DNA from: Morchella semilibera
Lineage: Eukaryota; Ascomycota; Pezizomycetes; Pezizales; Morchellaceae
DNA length: 64,000 nt
NCBI GenBank assembly: GCA_009192285.1
Contig: WBVU01000022.1
Location: 310,001 to 374,000, forward strand
Direction: 5' to 3'
The position numbers and the translations under genes are program-made. The notes under the pieces were generated by a model. It worked only from the letters and a program-made list of their open reading frames with translations, searched no databases and had not been told where the DNA came from. Shown here piece by piece: positions 45,198 through 55,900 of this stretch. Each line of letters begins with the position of its first letter. Position 1 is the stretch's first letter.

Positions 45198-47062
45198 TCA
45201 AGCCTCGGGATCTCTAAATAGCCTTACGAGTGTACCCGGATATGGCATGAATGTTAGAGTCAAATCACCGAATTCCTCCTTATTGGAATCCGCATTTTCG
45301 ATCCTCTCAAAGCTTTGCACCATCCTCACAGTAGCATATGAAGCAACAGTTAACGCAAGTTGTTCTGCCCGTGCCACCCAGTTAGTTAACGCTTCTGCCT
45401 TCTGTTACACGAAAGAAGCGAGAGGAAGTAGGTAAGATTGACCGAACCGAGCGAGGGGTATTGATCGATCATGCATGAGGTGCAGGGGTTATGTAAGACA
45501 CCACCACCACGGCCACTGCGCATTAAGAAGAAAAAAGAACACTTACGTCCCAAGCATATTCTAGGCCCGCCGTTGAATGGCAAAAACTCCCAACCCCTAG
45601 GCTTTCCCTCACCCCATCTCTCGGGCCGAAAGATGTCTGCATCTTCACCGTAAATATCCTTACGACGATGGGCAGAATAAACGCTATAAACGCAACGCTC
45701 TCCCTTTTCGATGAAGACTGGGGAAAGTCCGTCGGGGCCGCCACCGAGTGGGAGCGTAGTGTTTTTGTTTGCATACCGGAAGTTGGTAGGGACGAGGGGA
45801 TAGAGTCGAAGCACTGTATTGTGTGTTAGTGTCTCTCTGGGTGCTTCTAAAAAACTAATTGCTAACGGTGATAGGATTCCATGTACCTTCATTGAGTACC
45901 CATTTAAGGTACTTTGCGTCCTTTAGTTGCTGGTATGTCGGCGTTTCACGGCCGAAGTTGGTCAGGATCTCTCGGCGGAGAGTATCCCAGACCCTTGGAT
46001 TCCGGGCTAGAGAGTATACAATCCAGGAAAGAAATCCGGCCTGCATAATATCAATCCCATTATTAGCGGGCTGCGTCTAAGCAAGGCAATCCTGCAACTA
46101 TAGGGATATAGGATCGGAAAAATACATACAGTAGTATCTCTACCCGCCACCAGAATGTTCATCATCTGGTCCCTTAGTACAACGGGGTCCTGCGTCTCGC
46201 GAGCTAATGCCTCAAGAAAGACATATTTCTCACTAGGGATGCCCTTATCCGATTTCTGCTTGTTGAGAGCCTGTTGTACACACTCACCGACGAAGGCTCT
46301 TACATCTGCCACTGCCTTGGTAAACTTCTTTGGGCGGTAAAGCCACCAAAAGTTCTCAAGACTAACTCTGAAAGAGATAACTTTCTGGGCATAGTCAAGA
46401 TCCTCTGCGAACTTTGAAGTCTCACCTTGGCAGAGTTGTGAATCCACAGACTTGCCAAATAGGAACCCGGTCGAGAAATCGAGTGTGAAGTTTAGAAAGT
46501 ATTCATGGAGATTCAGAACACTTGTTCCGTTCTCTGCAAATGATAATCTTGAGAAAAGATTCTGAACATGAGTCTCGAGATCTTTGAGGTCTGTGATTTG
46601 GTTCTTCATGAATTGTGGTTTCAGCATCGCCCTTGAGTGTTCCCATTGGTGTCCGTCCACTGTGAAGATCCCATCGCCGAGAACCTCACCCCAATTGTCA
46701 TGTCGAATCTTGCCTAGTTCAAAGTCCTTGAACTGTGTTGCTAAGATAGCCTTCATGTTCTCCGGCTCACAGGTCATGATCAGTCGTTTCCCCGCAATAG
46801 AGAACGCATATGTGTTTCCATTCCTATGGAACGACTCTTGCTGAGCAGGCATAAACTTATGTGCCTTCCGCACTTTGGAGAGAATAAAAGGACGGGAGAT
46901 GTTGAAAGTCCAGTCTGTAGGAGCTTTTGATGGAGGAAGACATCCATGCTCACGGGAGAAACGGGCGTTCTTGAAACGGCGTTTGAGGGCGAAAAAGGCG
47001 AGAAAGATAATGTAAAATCCGAGACCAATAGAGATCTGGACGATAAGAGTTGATAAACCCAT
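45198..47062 (-). CDS. Cytochrome P450, CYP52-like
   Basis: This is a haem-thiolate monooxygenase of the fungal fatty-acid/n-alkane hydroxylase type, anchored in the ER membrane. Exons (5' to 3'): 46130-47062, 45887-46040, 45547-45813, 45198-45364; 506 residues. The N-terminal membrane anchor is [20 protein letters not shown]. The I-helix reads [16 protein letters not shown] and the K-helix reads LNEVLRLYP (ExxR). The haem loop is [13 protein letters not shown] with the Cys ligand, continuing after the last intron as [14 protein letters not shown]. The ending [10 protein letters not shown] and [10 protein letters not shown] fits CYP52. The last intron is 182 nt, three times the usual size here. 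It was placed by restoring CLGQQLAL; the nearer acceptors break the family motif. The substrate is inferred from family only. The gene stands alone with no pathway partners in view. Confidence 0.92.
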
Positions 47063-49553
47063 ATTCGTTGACTTTGATATAATATATGGCGTTTTTGGGT
47101 CTGTGTCGGGATTATATGCTTGGAGGGGGGTAGATTCGTTTCCAGAGGGAATAGTAAATTTAGGAGTGACGGAGGGGTGGAGGAGAAAACGGTCTCATGC
47201 ACTATAGATTTCGTATGTATATGTACTGGATGAAACCATAGATTATTTCTATGCCACAAACTCGAAGCTGAAAGAATGGATCATTCATGGGGCTGAATGG
47301 CGTCCAATAAATAGATTTTCAGTCCACCACCACCACCAGTAGCACCACCACCGCAACCATAATATAATGGGACAGTGAGAACTCTAAAACACGTGGGCAA
47401 ACACCTAGCGGACGGCTCACCGGCGTGGTATAGGGCTCTTGCTGGTAATGCACGAGATACATAGAATAGCGTAGCGGTACAGCTGATCAGTCCGGTTAAC
47501 CGGTTCATGGTTTTATCATTTGGGTTTTTGGAATTCCCAGCTAGCTGCTTGTCAGAAGTTTCGAGCCTCAGGAGCAACGGGGGACAAGGTCAAGTCAGGG
47601 ATGGAGAGCGGGGCTGAATACTATGTTTGTCGAGAAGAAGTGAAGGATCGAAGGGGGTGCATAAAAGGATTCGAGCCCAGATTTCCACGTTAGTAACCGA
47701 TTGTGGATGTGAATTAAGGATAATACTTATCGTCACGATATATATAACCGCTCTGAGTTCAACCAACTATCTCTAACCAGGTTTTCTTTCCCTTCTACCT
47801 GAATTGCCTTGCGGTTATGTAGTGGATGCGGTGATATGTATAGTAGAAATATCGATCAACTCCCCGACAGGCAGCTACGTCTGCTTCCTTCGATACAAAA
47901 ACGAGCTCCGGACCCGTCGTCCACTCAGAGAAACCACATGGAGCAAGTAAGTAACCGCTGCAGTGGGTCACGGCGTCCGATATTACATGTAATTTGGAAG
48001 CCCCGTCCCCTGTGTTGCGAGCAGGTAGCCTGTGCTTGCTGTTCTAATTGAAAGCCATGAAAACGTTCTTTATCCTTTTTTTTTTCTTTTCTTTTGGCTT
48101 TTGTGCGCAAATCTACCTTTCGTGAGTGTTTTCCTTTTTTTTTCTTTTCTTTTTTTAAGCTGTTCGGGAATGATATATCATCAGTGATAAAACACACTTA
48201 TATAGAGTAAAAACGAATCAATAGTTGCAAAACTATACTGTTATAACGCCACCAATCCATATCTAGCCAGGTACTTGGTACTGATATTAATTTTTTGTTT
48301 CATTAAATCCTTCTGCTCGGGGTGGCGAGAGAAGGTTTCTTATCGTTTGTGCCAGTGTGGTTTGCTGTTGGCTCAAATAAATCCCAAATTCCGCAGCCTG
48401 CCTTCCGATATGCAGAACTCGATTTTTTTTCCTTGTGGTGGCTTTTGTGATTCATGCACACACGTGGCATGAACAGAGTACAGAAAGTACTGATTATGTC
48501 AACAACATCATACAGGCATCTGAGTGGCTTTAAGTTGTTAATAGTAGGGATTAATAATAGAAAATTTCACAACTCTCGCTTGTTATCGCTGGGCTGGGAA
48601 AAGCCATGCATGAATGCAGGTCAGATCCGTCTGCTAATAAGTCAAACGGTGGATTCATAGTACGCGTTTAACGGCTTTTTTACGCGCTGTGTGATGAGTG
48701 AGGCTGAACCCAACGCTTCTAGCAGGCATGAGGGGACCAAATCAATATCTGTGACCCTATCGGCGTCCCCGTAAACATACGACAGCGAGGGGGGGGTAAA
48801 TACAGACAGATTAATCAAAAGTCAGAATTGAAGTCAACCGGCCATCGCATAGATTCTCACTCGTCCCTTATCTGCTCGTGAATTTGTACCCACATGACTA
48901 CATGTCGACTACATGTAGACTAGACGTTAGAATAGAGCTGAAACATGATATCTCACGCAATAGGTACATGAACACCAGGCGCACAGGCGGTATCAGTATT
49001 GTATGGGCCGGAAGTTTAGTTGAAGAGAATCATTTTCTCCGTGTCTCAGATCGACAAATGTTCGTGCACCGTTTATCTTCGCCGAGAGGCGCCAAGCTAG
49101 TCCTTCTGAAAGTAAGATTTGAGCTACATAACTGTGACTGTGACTCGGAAAGTTTTATGGAGGATGCGTGTAAGTATCTAACCATTAACCACAACGGTAT
49201 TAAGGAGTCTGTAACACATTATTTATGCCTGGTAGCCGTTTAGCTATAGCAGGACCATTTGCGTAGCAATTATGAAGACCTACCTCTCCATGCCCCTGAC
49301 AACTCGCTCATAAAGCCGCAAGGTTACCCTTACAGTCTAAATTGGAAAAAAAAACCAAACTGAACTGTCCTTTCTCGGGTCACCCTAATCGAGACATATG
49401 TCCGAATGCCTCTTTCCGTTCCAACCAGTCCTCCTAGATGAAAGCTCTGCTGGTCCTGCAGATAAGGCTTGCATAAACATCAACACAAATGTCGATTGAC
49501 AACAAGTATAGGAGCACAACCATTCATTTAGCAAGTATAAGACTTATTGGGTC

Positions 49554-49567
49554 AGGTGACGTCACCT
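49554..49567. promoter_or_regulatory. Perfect CRE-type palindrome
   Basis: AGGTGACGTCACCT is a perfect 14-bp palindrome around TGACGTCA, the bZIP CREB/ATF site. No gene starts nearby, so a role is not supported beyond the match. Confidence 0.3.
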
Positions 49568-50571
49568 AGTTTCTCGATCGAGCAGATTACACAGGCATCG
49601 TGAATACCATCAATGTATCAGCCCGAAACTTTGTTCAACACAACCCTAACCTTGGAAATGGAATTGACAGCTCGGCGTAACCACAAGGAATCTCCGATCG
49701 ATAATATAGTCCGAAGGTTACGCTCGGAGATGTAGCCCTCTGGCCCTTTGGATCTTGTCTCTTCTCGCTCGGTTATCAATAAGATATAGGTTTTTTCAAT
49801 CTATATGGGCCGGTATGTATTCTCAGATAGAGTTTTCCCAGAGAGGTTATATAATTATGCCGTGATATAGATCGCCATATAAGCCGGGAAGCAAGCATTC
49901 CTTTGAAATCTAGAGCTTCTAATAAATACACACAAGCCTTGAAAGAAACCCCTGTTAGCATTGATACTTAAAATTCCGACGTCGGTATCCGGATGTTGTT
50001 TGTGTCAAATAAACCTTTTCTACAAACCTTCGGTCCATGTAGGAAGATATATACCGAGTTAGATAGATGTGGCCTTGTGTTTAAAATCTGTGCTGAGAAA
50101 AGAATCTCGTAATACACGGCATTAAGCTCGATGTATATAAGGCATGAATATTTGCCTGCCTGGATTCGCCTTCATCGCTCAAGACTTTTTTTTGCTTTTT
50201 TCCCTTTCTTTTTTTTAGCGCATTTGGCCCTCAATATAATGCAAAAGCCGGTTACCTACCACCTAACGCAGAATGCTAGATGGTAAGTGCCGCGCGATAC
50301 ATAGCCGACGAGGGACGAGAGGGACATCCGCGTTTTCCAGCTAGGTTTCCAAACATGTGGAAGCCAAGGATAGGGCAACGGTATAATCTTGGAGGGTTCC
50401 AAAAAGATAAATATTCTAGGAACACAGTCAGCTAAGTATCAGCTATAAACTAATAACTACACTTGTGCAGAATTTAAAGTGTACAAATTGCGGGGTATAC
50501 CTTTAATCCTCAGAAGCTAGCATGGCTAATAGGTAAACTTGGTTGAAGATATTATGAATCTCTAAATACTT

Positions 50572-50690
50572 GGGCCCTGTTTGGTTGAGAATAGATTGGT
50601 TGCAATCCATGGGTTGAACAGAGAGAACATCTCCGGAGGTAATATCTTGTTAGACCCAATACATGGATTCTTGTGTCAACCGAACAGGCC
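50572..50690. mobile_element. MITE-like foldback element, about 119 bp
   Basis: The ends are inverted repeats: GGGCCCTGTTTGGTTGA on the left and, read inward on the other strand, GGCCTGTTCGGTTGA on the right. The inverted similarity continues through AATCCATG and TTGGGT blocks to a central palindrome, CTCCGGAG. The element is flanked by CTT on both sides, a possible 3-bp target duplication as used by PIF/Harbinger elements. It is non-autonomous, with no coding capacity. Confidence 0.55.
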
Positions 50691-52730
50691 CTTGCAGAAA
50701 TTGGTTTCTGCAAAGACTAAAAAGACTGTCGAATGTAAATTTGGCTAGAGTTGCTTGTATTCCTGCCTTTATCTTTGGGTTTGTCCATGCTCACCCCAGG
50801 TGGGACCGAAGCTGTGGCTTATGCTGAAAGGTTTCCCTATCGATTCACTTTTGAAAAACAATGTATCATAAGTTTTAACCTACTAATATATGATTACAGA
50901 ATAACAGACTAAGGAGAGGTCTGGTCTTCGTATTTACTAATCTAGCTAAGTATAAGTCAGTTGGGGATTTTTTTTTTGTTTACATCATTAATACTCAGTT
51001 GGGGAGATGGCTAGTATACACTCACCCTCGGGCTCTGTGATGGCAATCAGGGAACATTTAAAATTCCGTTAAATATTGTATCAGCCATCCCACAAGGTAA
51101 GTGGGTCGATGGGTGATGCTGCTTGCGGTCGGGATGATTGAAGGTTGAATGAACCCTAACCCTGTTTTGGTCATGTAAGATCACTCGGACTGCTTTTACG
51201 ACGCTTTGATACCGAAGTTTAATACAAGTAGTGGATAGGGCTGAAATCTCTGTAGGATAAGATGGTAAATATGATTTTGTTTTGCTAAACCTATAAACGT
51301 GAACGGATCAGCAAGCGCACCAAACCAGCCATCTCTAATAAGCCCCTGGTGAATAAATTCAAACCTCCTTTAGTCACTAGAGTACAGTTCATAGCAGAAT
51401 TAGTGATTTCAATCAATATGAATTTAATTGCTGATATCGGAGGATTGGAATATGGAGTGTATTTCCATGATAGTAGCCCCGGGCTTCGAGATAATATGTC
51501 TTAATTTCTATCACGTAGTCATTAAGTGCGACCAAGAGACCATTTAGTAAACTGAGCAGCGAAAATTAATAACCCACCTTCACGCTTTGGTGGTCCTAGA
51601 AAATAGCCGGACTGTTCACCAAGCCCGCTCTATCCCCAATAGGGTGCTCATCCGCCACGCCAGTGAACAGGTGCTCTGTTGACCGTGTGGTGGGCCGTGA
51701 ACGAAGCAGAATAGCCCTCATGTTGAAACACGGGTTCGGCAATCTCATGAAGATATCTCATGAGCTATTTTAAACATGGAGTTTCCACCACATAGTAGAT
51801 AAAAATGTGTCTGGGTCAAGGCGCTTTCAGCAGCTTCGCTAAGCTGAACAGGCCAATTGGGATCAAATACCACATTCTTGTCACCAAACCCTTCCATTGG
51901 TGGCTCACTAAGCAACAATAAATCAACCATGATTTACGCAAGCAAAAAAGCTAGAGTAAAATGATGAGCGCTGACTGCCGAGAAACAGGCGAATCATCAA
52001 ACGTCCACACAACAGCGGTAGTGTATCCTCTTGGTAATGACGAGCGTGTAGTGCTTAAGTACGGCCTGGGAGTATATGAGGAGGGTTCATGATGCAGCTA
52101 GGCGGGGGGTGAAAGAATTGAAGTCAGCTTTGACCAATTCGGGTAGATCTCGAAGAAAAGTTTTGATCTTGATAAGTCCTCTCCTCGTCACGAAGAGTAT
52201 GATTGGAGATGAGAATTCTAACAAAGGCTTGACCAGGAAGCTCCGAAGACTGGTTGGCCAAGACCGTACTTTCATGTATGTAGCCCGCCCCTAGCCGGGC
52301 CGCCGGTCTGACTTATACCCTATCAGTTAGTAAGTCTTAGATTAGTAAGTTAGCCAACTACTTCCACTACACACAGCACTTCAGAGGGTCTTCTTTCAAA
52401 CCATCAAAAAGATCAAACCAGAAACAATGCATTTACGGTAGCTTTATAGCTTCTACATGTAGATAAGACCTATATTAGCCCCCCCCCCCCCCAATCCCCG
52501 CCACGTTCTTTTCTGTTTGCTTCTCCTCACCTGATTTGAGACGGGCGTTGAGGGTACCCTGGGCCTGGGGTCCTTAAAATTTGAAAGTGTTGCAACGACT
52601 CGCGATCTCAGCCACGCGCGGCCTAACCCTGACCTCAACAAAGCCCTAATAAAGAGCATAGTAAAGATAAAGAGTTTATTGATCATATTTAAGTATAAAA
52701 AAACTGGGTAGTTACCCCGCCATAAAATAT

Positions 52731-52984
52731 GGCGCAATAAGTAATTTTACCAACGGTGGTATAGGCTGAACTTCAGCTCTTGTCCCAGTATAAAAGCTAA
52801 ATTTCAGTCTTTATGCTGCGCTATCATTATTACAAGGTTTCCCACCGGTGGACAATAGGGCTCATATATTGGCATTATATAGCCCCTTTCGGCCGAAATT
52901 TCTGTGCTTTTACTATAGAAAGTGACATTATAGGTATAAATCATGATATTATTTTCACCACTGGTGGTAAATTAATTTGCCGCC
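52731..52984. mobile_element. Small inverted-repeat element, about 254 bp
   Basis: The left end (GGCGCAATAAGTAATTTTAC, then CAACGGTGGTAT) and right end read in reverse (GGCGGCAAATTAATTTACCA, then CCAGTGGTGA) are imperfect inverted repeats of about 30 bp. A further CCACCGGTGG palindrome lies inside, near 52842. No target duplication is clear. It is probably an old non-autonomous DNA transposon copy. Confidence 0.4.
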
Positions 52985-55900
52985 CCACACATAAAGACCT
53001 CAACCATCGCGTACCATACGCTCAGATCAAACCATGTTTCAACAATGGTTTGATAATTTGGCCATTGACTAACTACAGTTCAAGAGAGCTATCGTATATA
53101 CCCATATAAGAAAGTCACATATCATATGTTGTACAAGTATAAATAAATAAATAAGTGCTCGGAAGCAACATATACCCTGAAATCGAGTGATACATTATGA
53201 AGATACATGTCTTAACCATAACTAACCACAAAAAGTCTGGGACCCAATATTGTGGCAGACTACCAAACTTCATCACAACTTAAAAAGGCGAGATAGGTGA
53301 AGGCCATGCTTAACTAGGTCTTAACTATATATGTACATTTCAAGCTTGGAGGGATCATCGTTTGTTTATGAACCTTCGAGGCTTCGGTGCCCTTGGGCTC
53401 TGTACTTGTTTTCCGTTTTCCTAGAAATCCGACTCATCAAACACTCTTGGGGGCTAACTTGATAGACCCGAACCATCTGAGCTAGGGTTAAGGTTATGCT
53501 GACGAATTCTAGCTTAGGGAAGAAGCAAGCCCTCTGCCCATCAAGGTTTCAGAACTAAATCTAAGTCTTTGTGATAGATAGGGAATCCATCGTAAGGTTA
53601 ACATAAATAATTCACTCACTCTTATAAGTACGGGGTTGTCAGGGGATGTATTTTAAATCCGCATTCTAATGAATCAACAATTATTGCGCGTTCATGAGCT
53701 ATCACTCGAAGGAGGTCCCGCTGAAATTAGTTGTTTTAAGGCTAATCTGATGACTGGGCCAACAAAGCTCTACGGCCAGAAGGATAACGGTAGATCGCTA
53801 TTCAATGACGGGGCTGTTGCTATCCGAGCTTTTGTTATGATTATTGCTTCTTTGACAGCGCAAGTAATACGCGTACATGTGTTTGCGAACGAATAGCTAG
53901 CACCGCCGGCGCTGATAAACCTGATATGATTGCTGTTAGAAGATTGGCGTAAATAGGCTAATTAAAGTTATCACCGATTCTTATGATTACGTTTTAATTA
54001 ATAGCACTGCGTTGCTATTGACAAATATAGATCTCACGGCGATCATTCTTAGATTGTAGTTGAACCATGGCCAATACATAATCGTTGAAAGTGAACCCAT
54101 GTCAATGTGCCCCTAGGCCAATTGAAAACCGAAATAAAGCAATAGGTCTCCCAGAATGCTAACTATAAGCCTTTCCTTTCCCCGAGGGGTGCCGACGGGG
54201 AGTTAATAGCTCTGCAAGAAGCCTGAATCTCAAAAGTAATCCAGAAAAGCGCAGGGGGTATCATAACCATGAGCAACCTCTATGTACTCACATAGAATTA
54301 GACCAAATCTAGTTTTGTTGATGCCCTCGATCACAGTCAATACTCGGCATGAAACTGAAAGCTCTTAGTTTACATGGTTGAGTGATTCCCCAACTGCCGC
54401 TGATGAATAGAGCTTACCTTGAATAGATGATATCTGGAACGAGTTAATCTTTACTAGCTTCTGATTCGTGATAAGTTGACACATAAACTTGAGCGAATCT
54501 CGTCACTGTATAGGTCCAAGCGCTTGAGCTCCATCTACGAAGGGATGACCTTGGCGCATGAGGAAACCACGATGTTGCCTTGCGTAATTGTGCCAAACCA
54601 CTAGGCTGGTATAAAACAACTTTCTGAGCGGCTTTAAGACTCAATTTGTGCCCCGACCCATTCCGAACTCCTGCTTCTGCATCAACCAAAAGCGTTGTGG
54701 ATCGTGATACTTGGCATGGTCGCTTTGGTTGAATAATGTCATAGAAAGTAATTACTTGAGTCGACCCTCTATTGCTCGTTTCAGATATCATAGATGATTA
54801 ATCGTGCAGATAGACTTTTTTTTTCTTTTTTTTCTTTCCTTTTTTTTTGAAATAGGGACAAAAGTACCGATTACTGGTCATGTTAGCTACAATTGTTGTG
54901 TCCATTGATGGAAAGTCTTTTTCTGAGCAGACTGTACCTTAACCGGATTAAATACAATCATCTGATTGCCTTAAACCCACGGGTAGCTTGAGTTTCATAT
55001 CCACATTTTGATACAAGAGATTCTCCCGTTGGCACCACTCGTAAAAATCCAAGCTTGCGTATCACACAATCAGTGAAACATATGTCAAAAGATAAGTGTT
55101 CGTTATCAGAATATATGCGGAAGTCGTAGCCGAATTCGCATCTACATATAGAACTTCTCCGGTCATGCATGCCGAGAATGGTAATATCTCCTCCGGCAAC
55201 TACATCATTGGACTGTCGAATCTCAGATTTGGATACTTGATACTTAGTAGCAGCTTATTATGCCTCTCAAGCTTCCGGTAGTGAGGTTTGACCTAGCTAT
55301 AAATAGTGTCGGTTTATATGATTGCCGTTAACCCATGTGCCTATTGCTTCATCGAGTTCATATGTATTGGTATGTGGCTGCTGGCCCTGTGTGAATAGCC
55401 AGAATACCCCTATTTGAGCCTTTCAAGGGAGTGGGATGAGACCGAATGGCTGGAAATGGGGCGATAAGGCCCCCGTTATGAAAAGACGTATCTAGCGTTA
55501 GAATAGTCCTATAGAACTTCCAACTCCTACCCCCATAAACGACCCCTCGATGCATTAATTAGTTGGTCGTTACAAATTAAGTAGACATCTGGTGTATCAG
55601 GACAGGCGCCAAGACCTATAGTGGAATTCATAGATCATCGTTGAATGTGGCTCTAGAGTTGGATACCAGCCGGAAGTGGTCGTTTTATGATGCGTAGCTC
55701 CTGCAGAATAGACAAAACTGCCATGTACTTAGTATGGCGCGATTGTGGGTCCCTAGATAGGTTATGAATCCCCTCAGTACGCACAGATCATTCCTCTCAG
55801 ATCGGAATTCAGAGTACGTTATCATAAGCGCCGAAATAAGCCTTCTAGATCGTATTTATTGAAAGTTAAAATATGTCACTTCATAGTTTAAGCTCACGAT

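Noticed and set aside
47660-47690. B-box-like sequence (reverse of GATTCGAGCCC) suggesting a tRNA
   Set aside because: No A-box or cloverleaf arms could be folded around it on the minus strand.
48878-49243. 121-codon plus-strand frame
   Set aside because: Composition is not coding-like, no domain was recognised, and it begins at TACATGTA-rich intergenic DNA.
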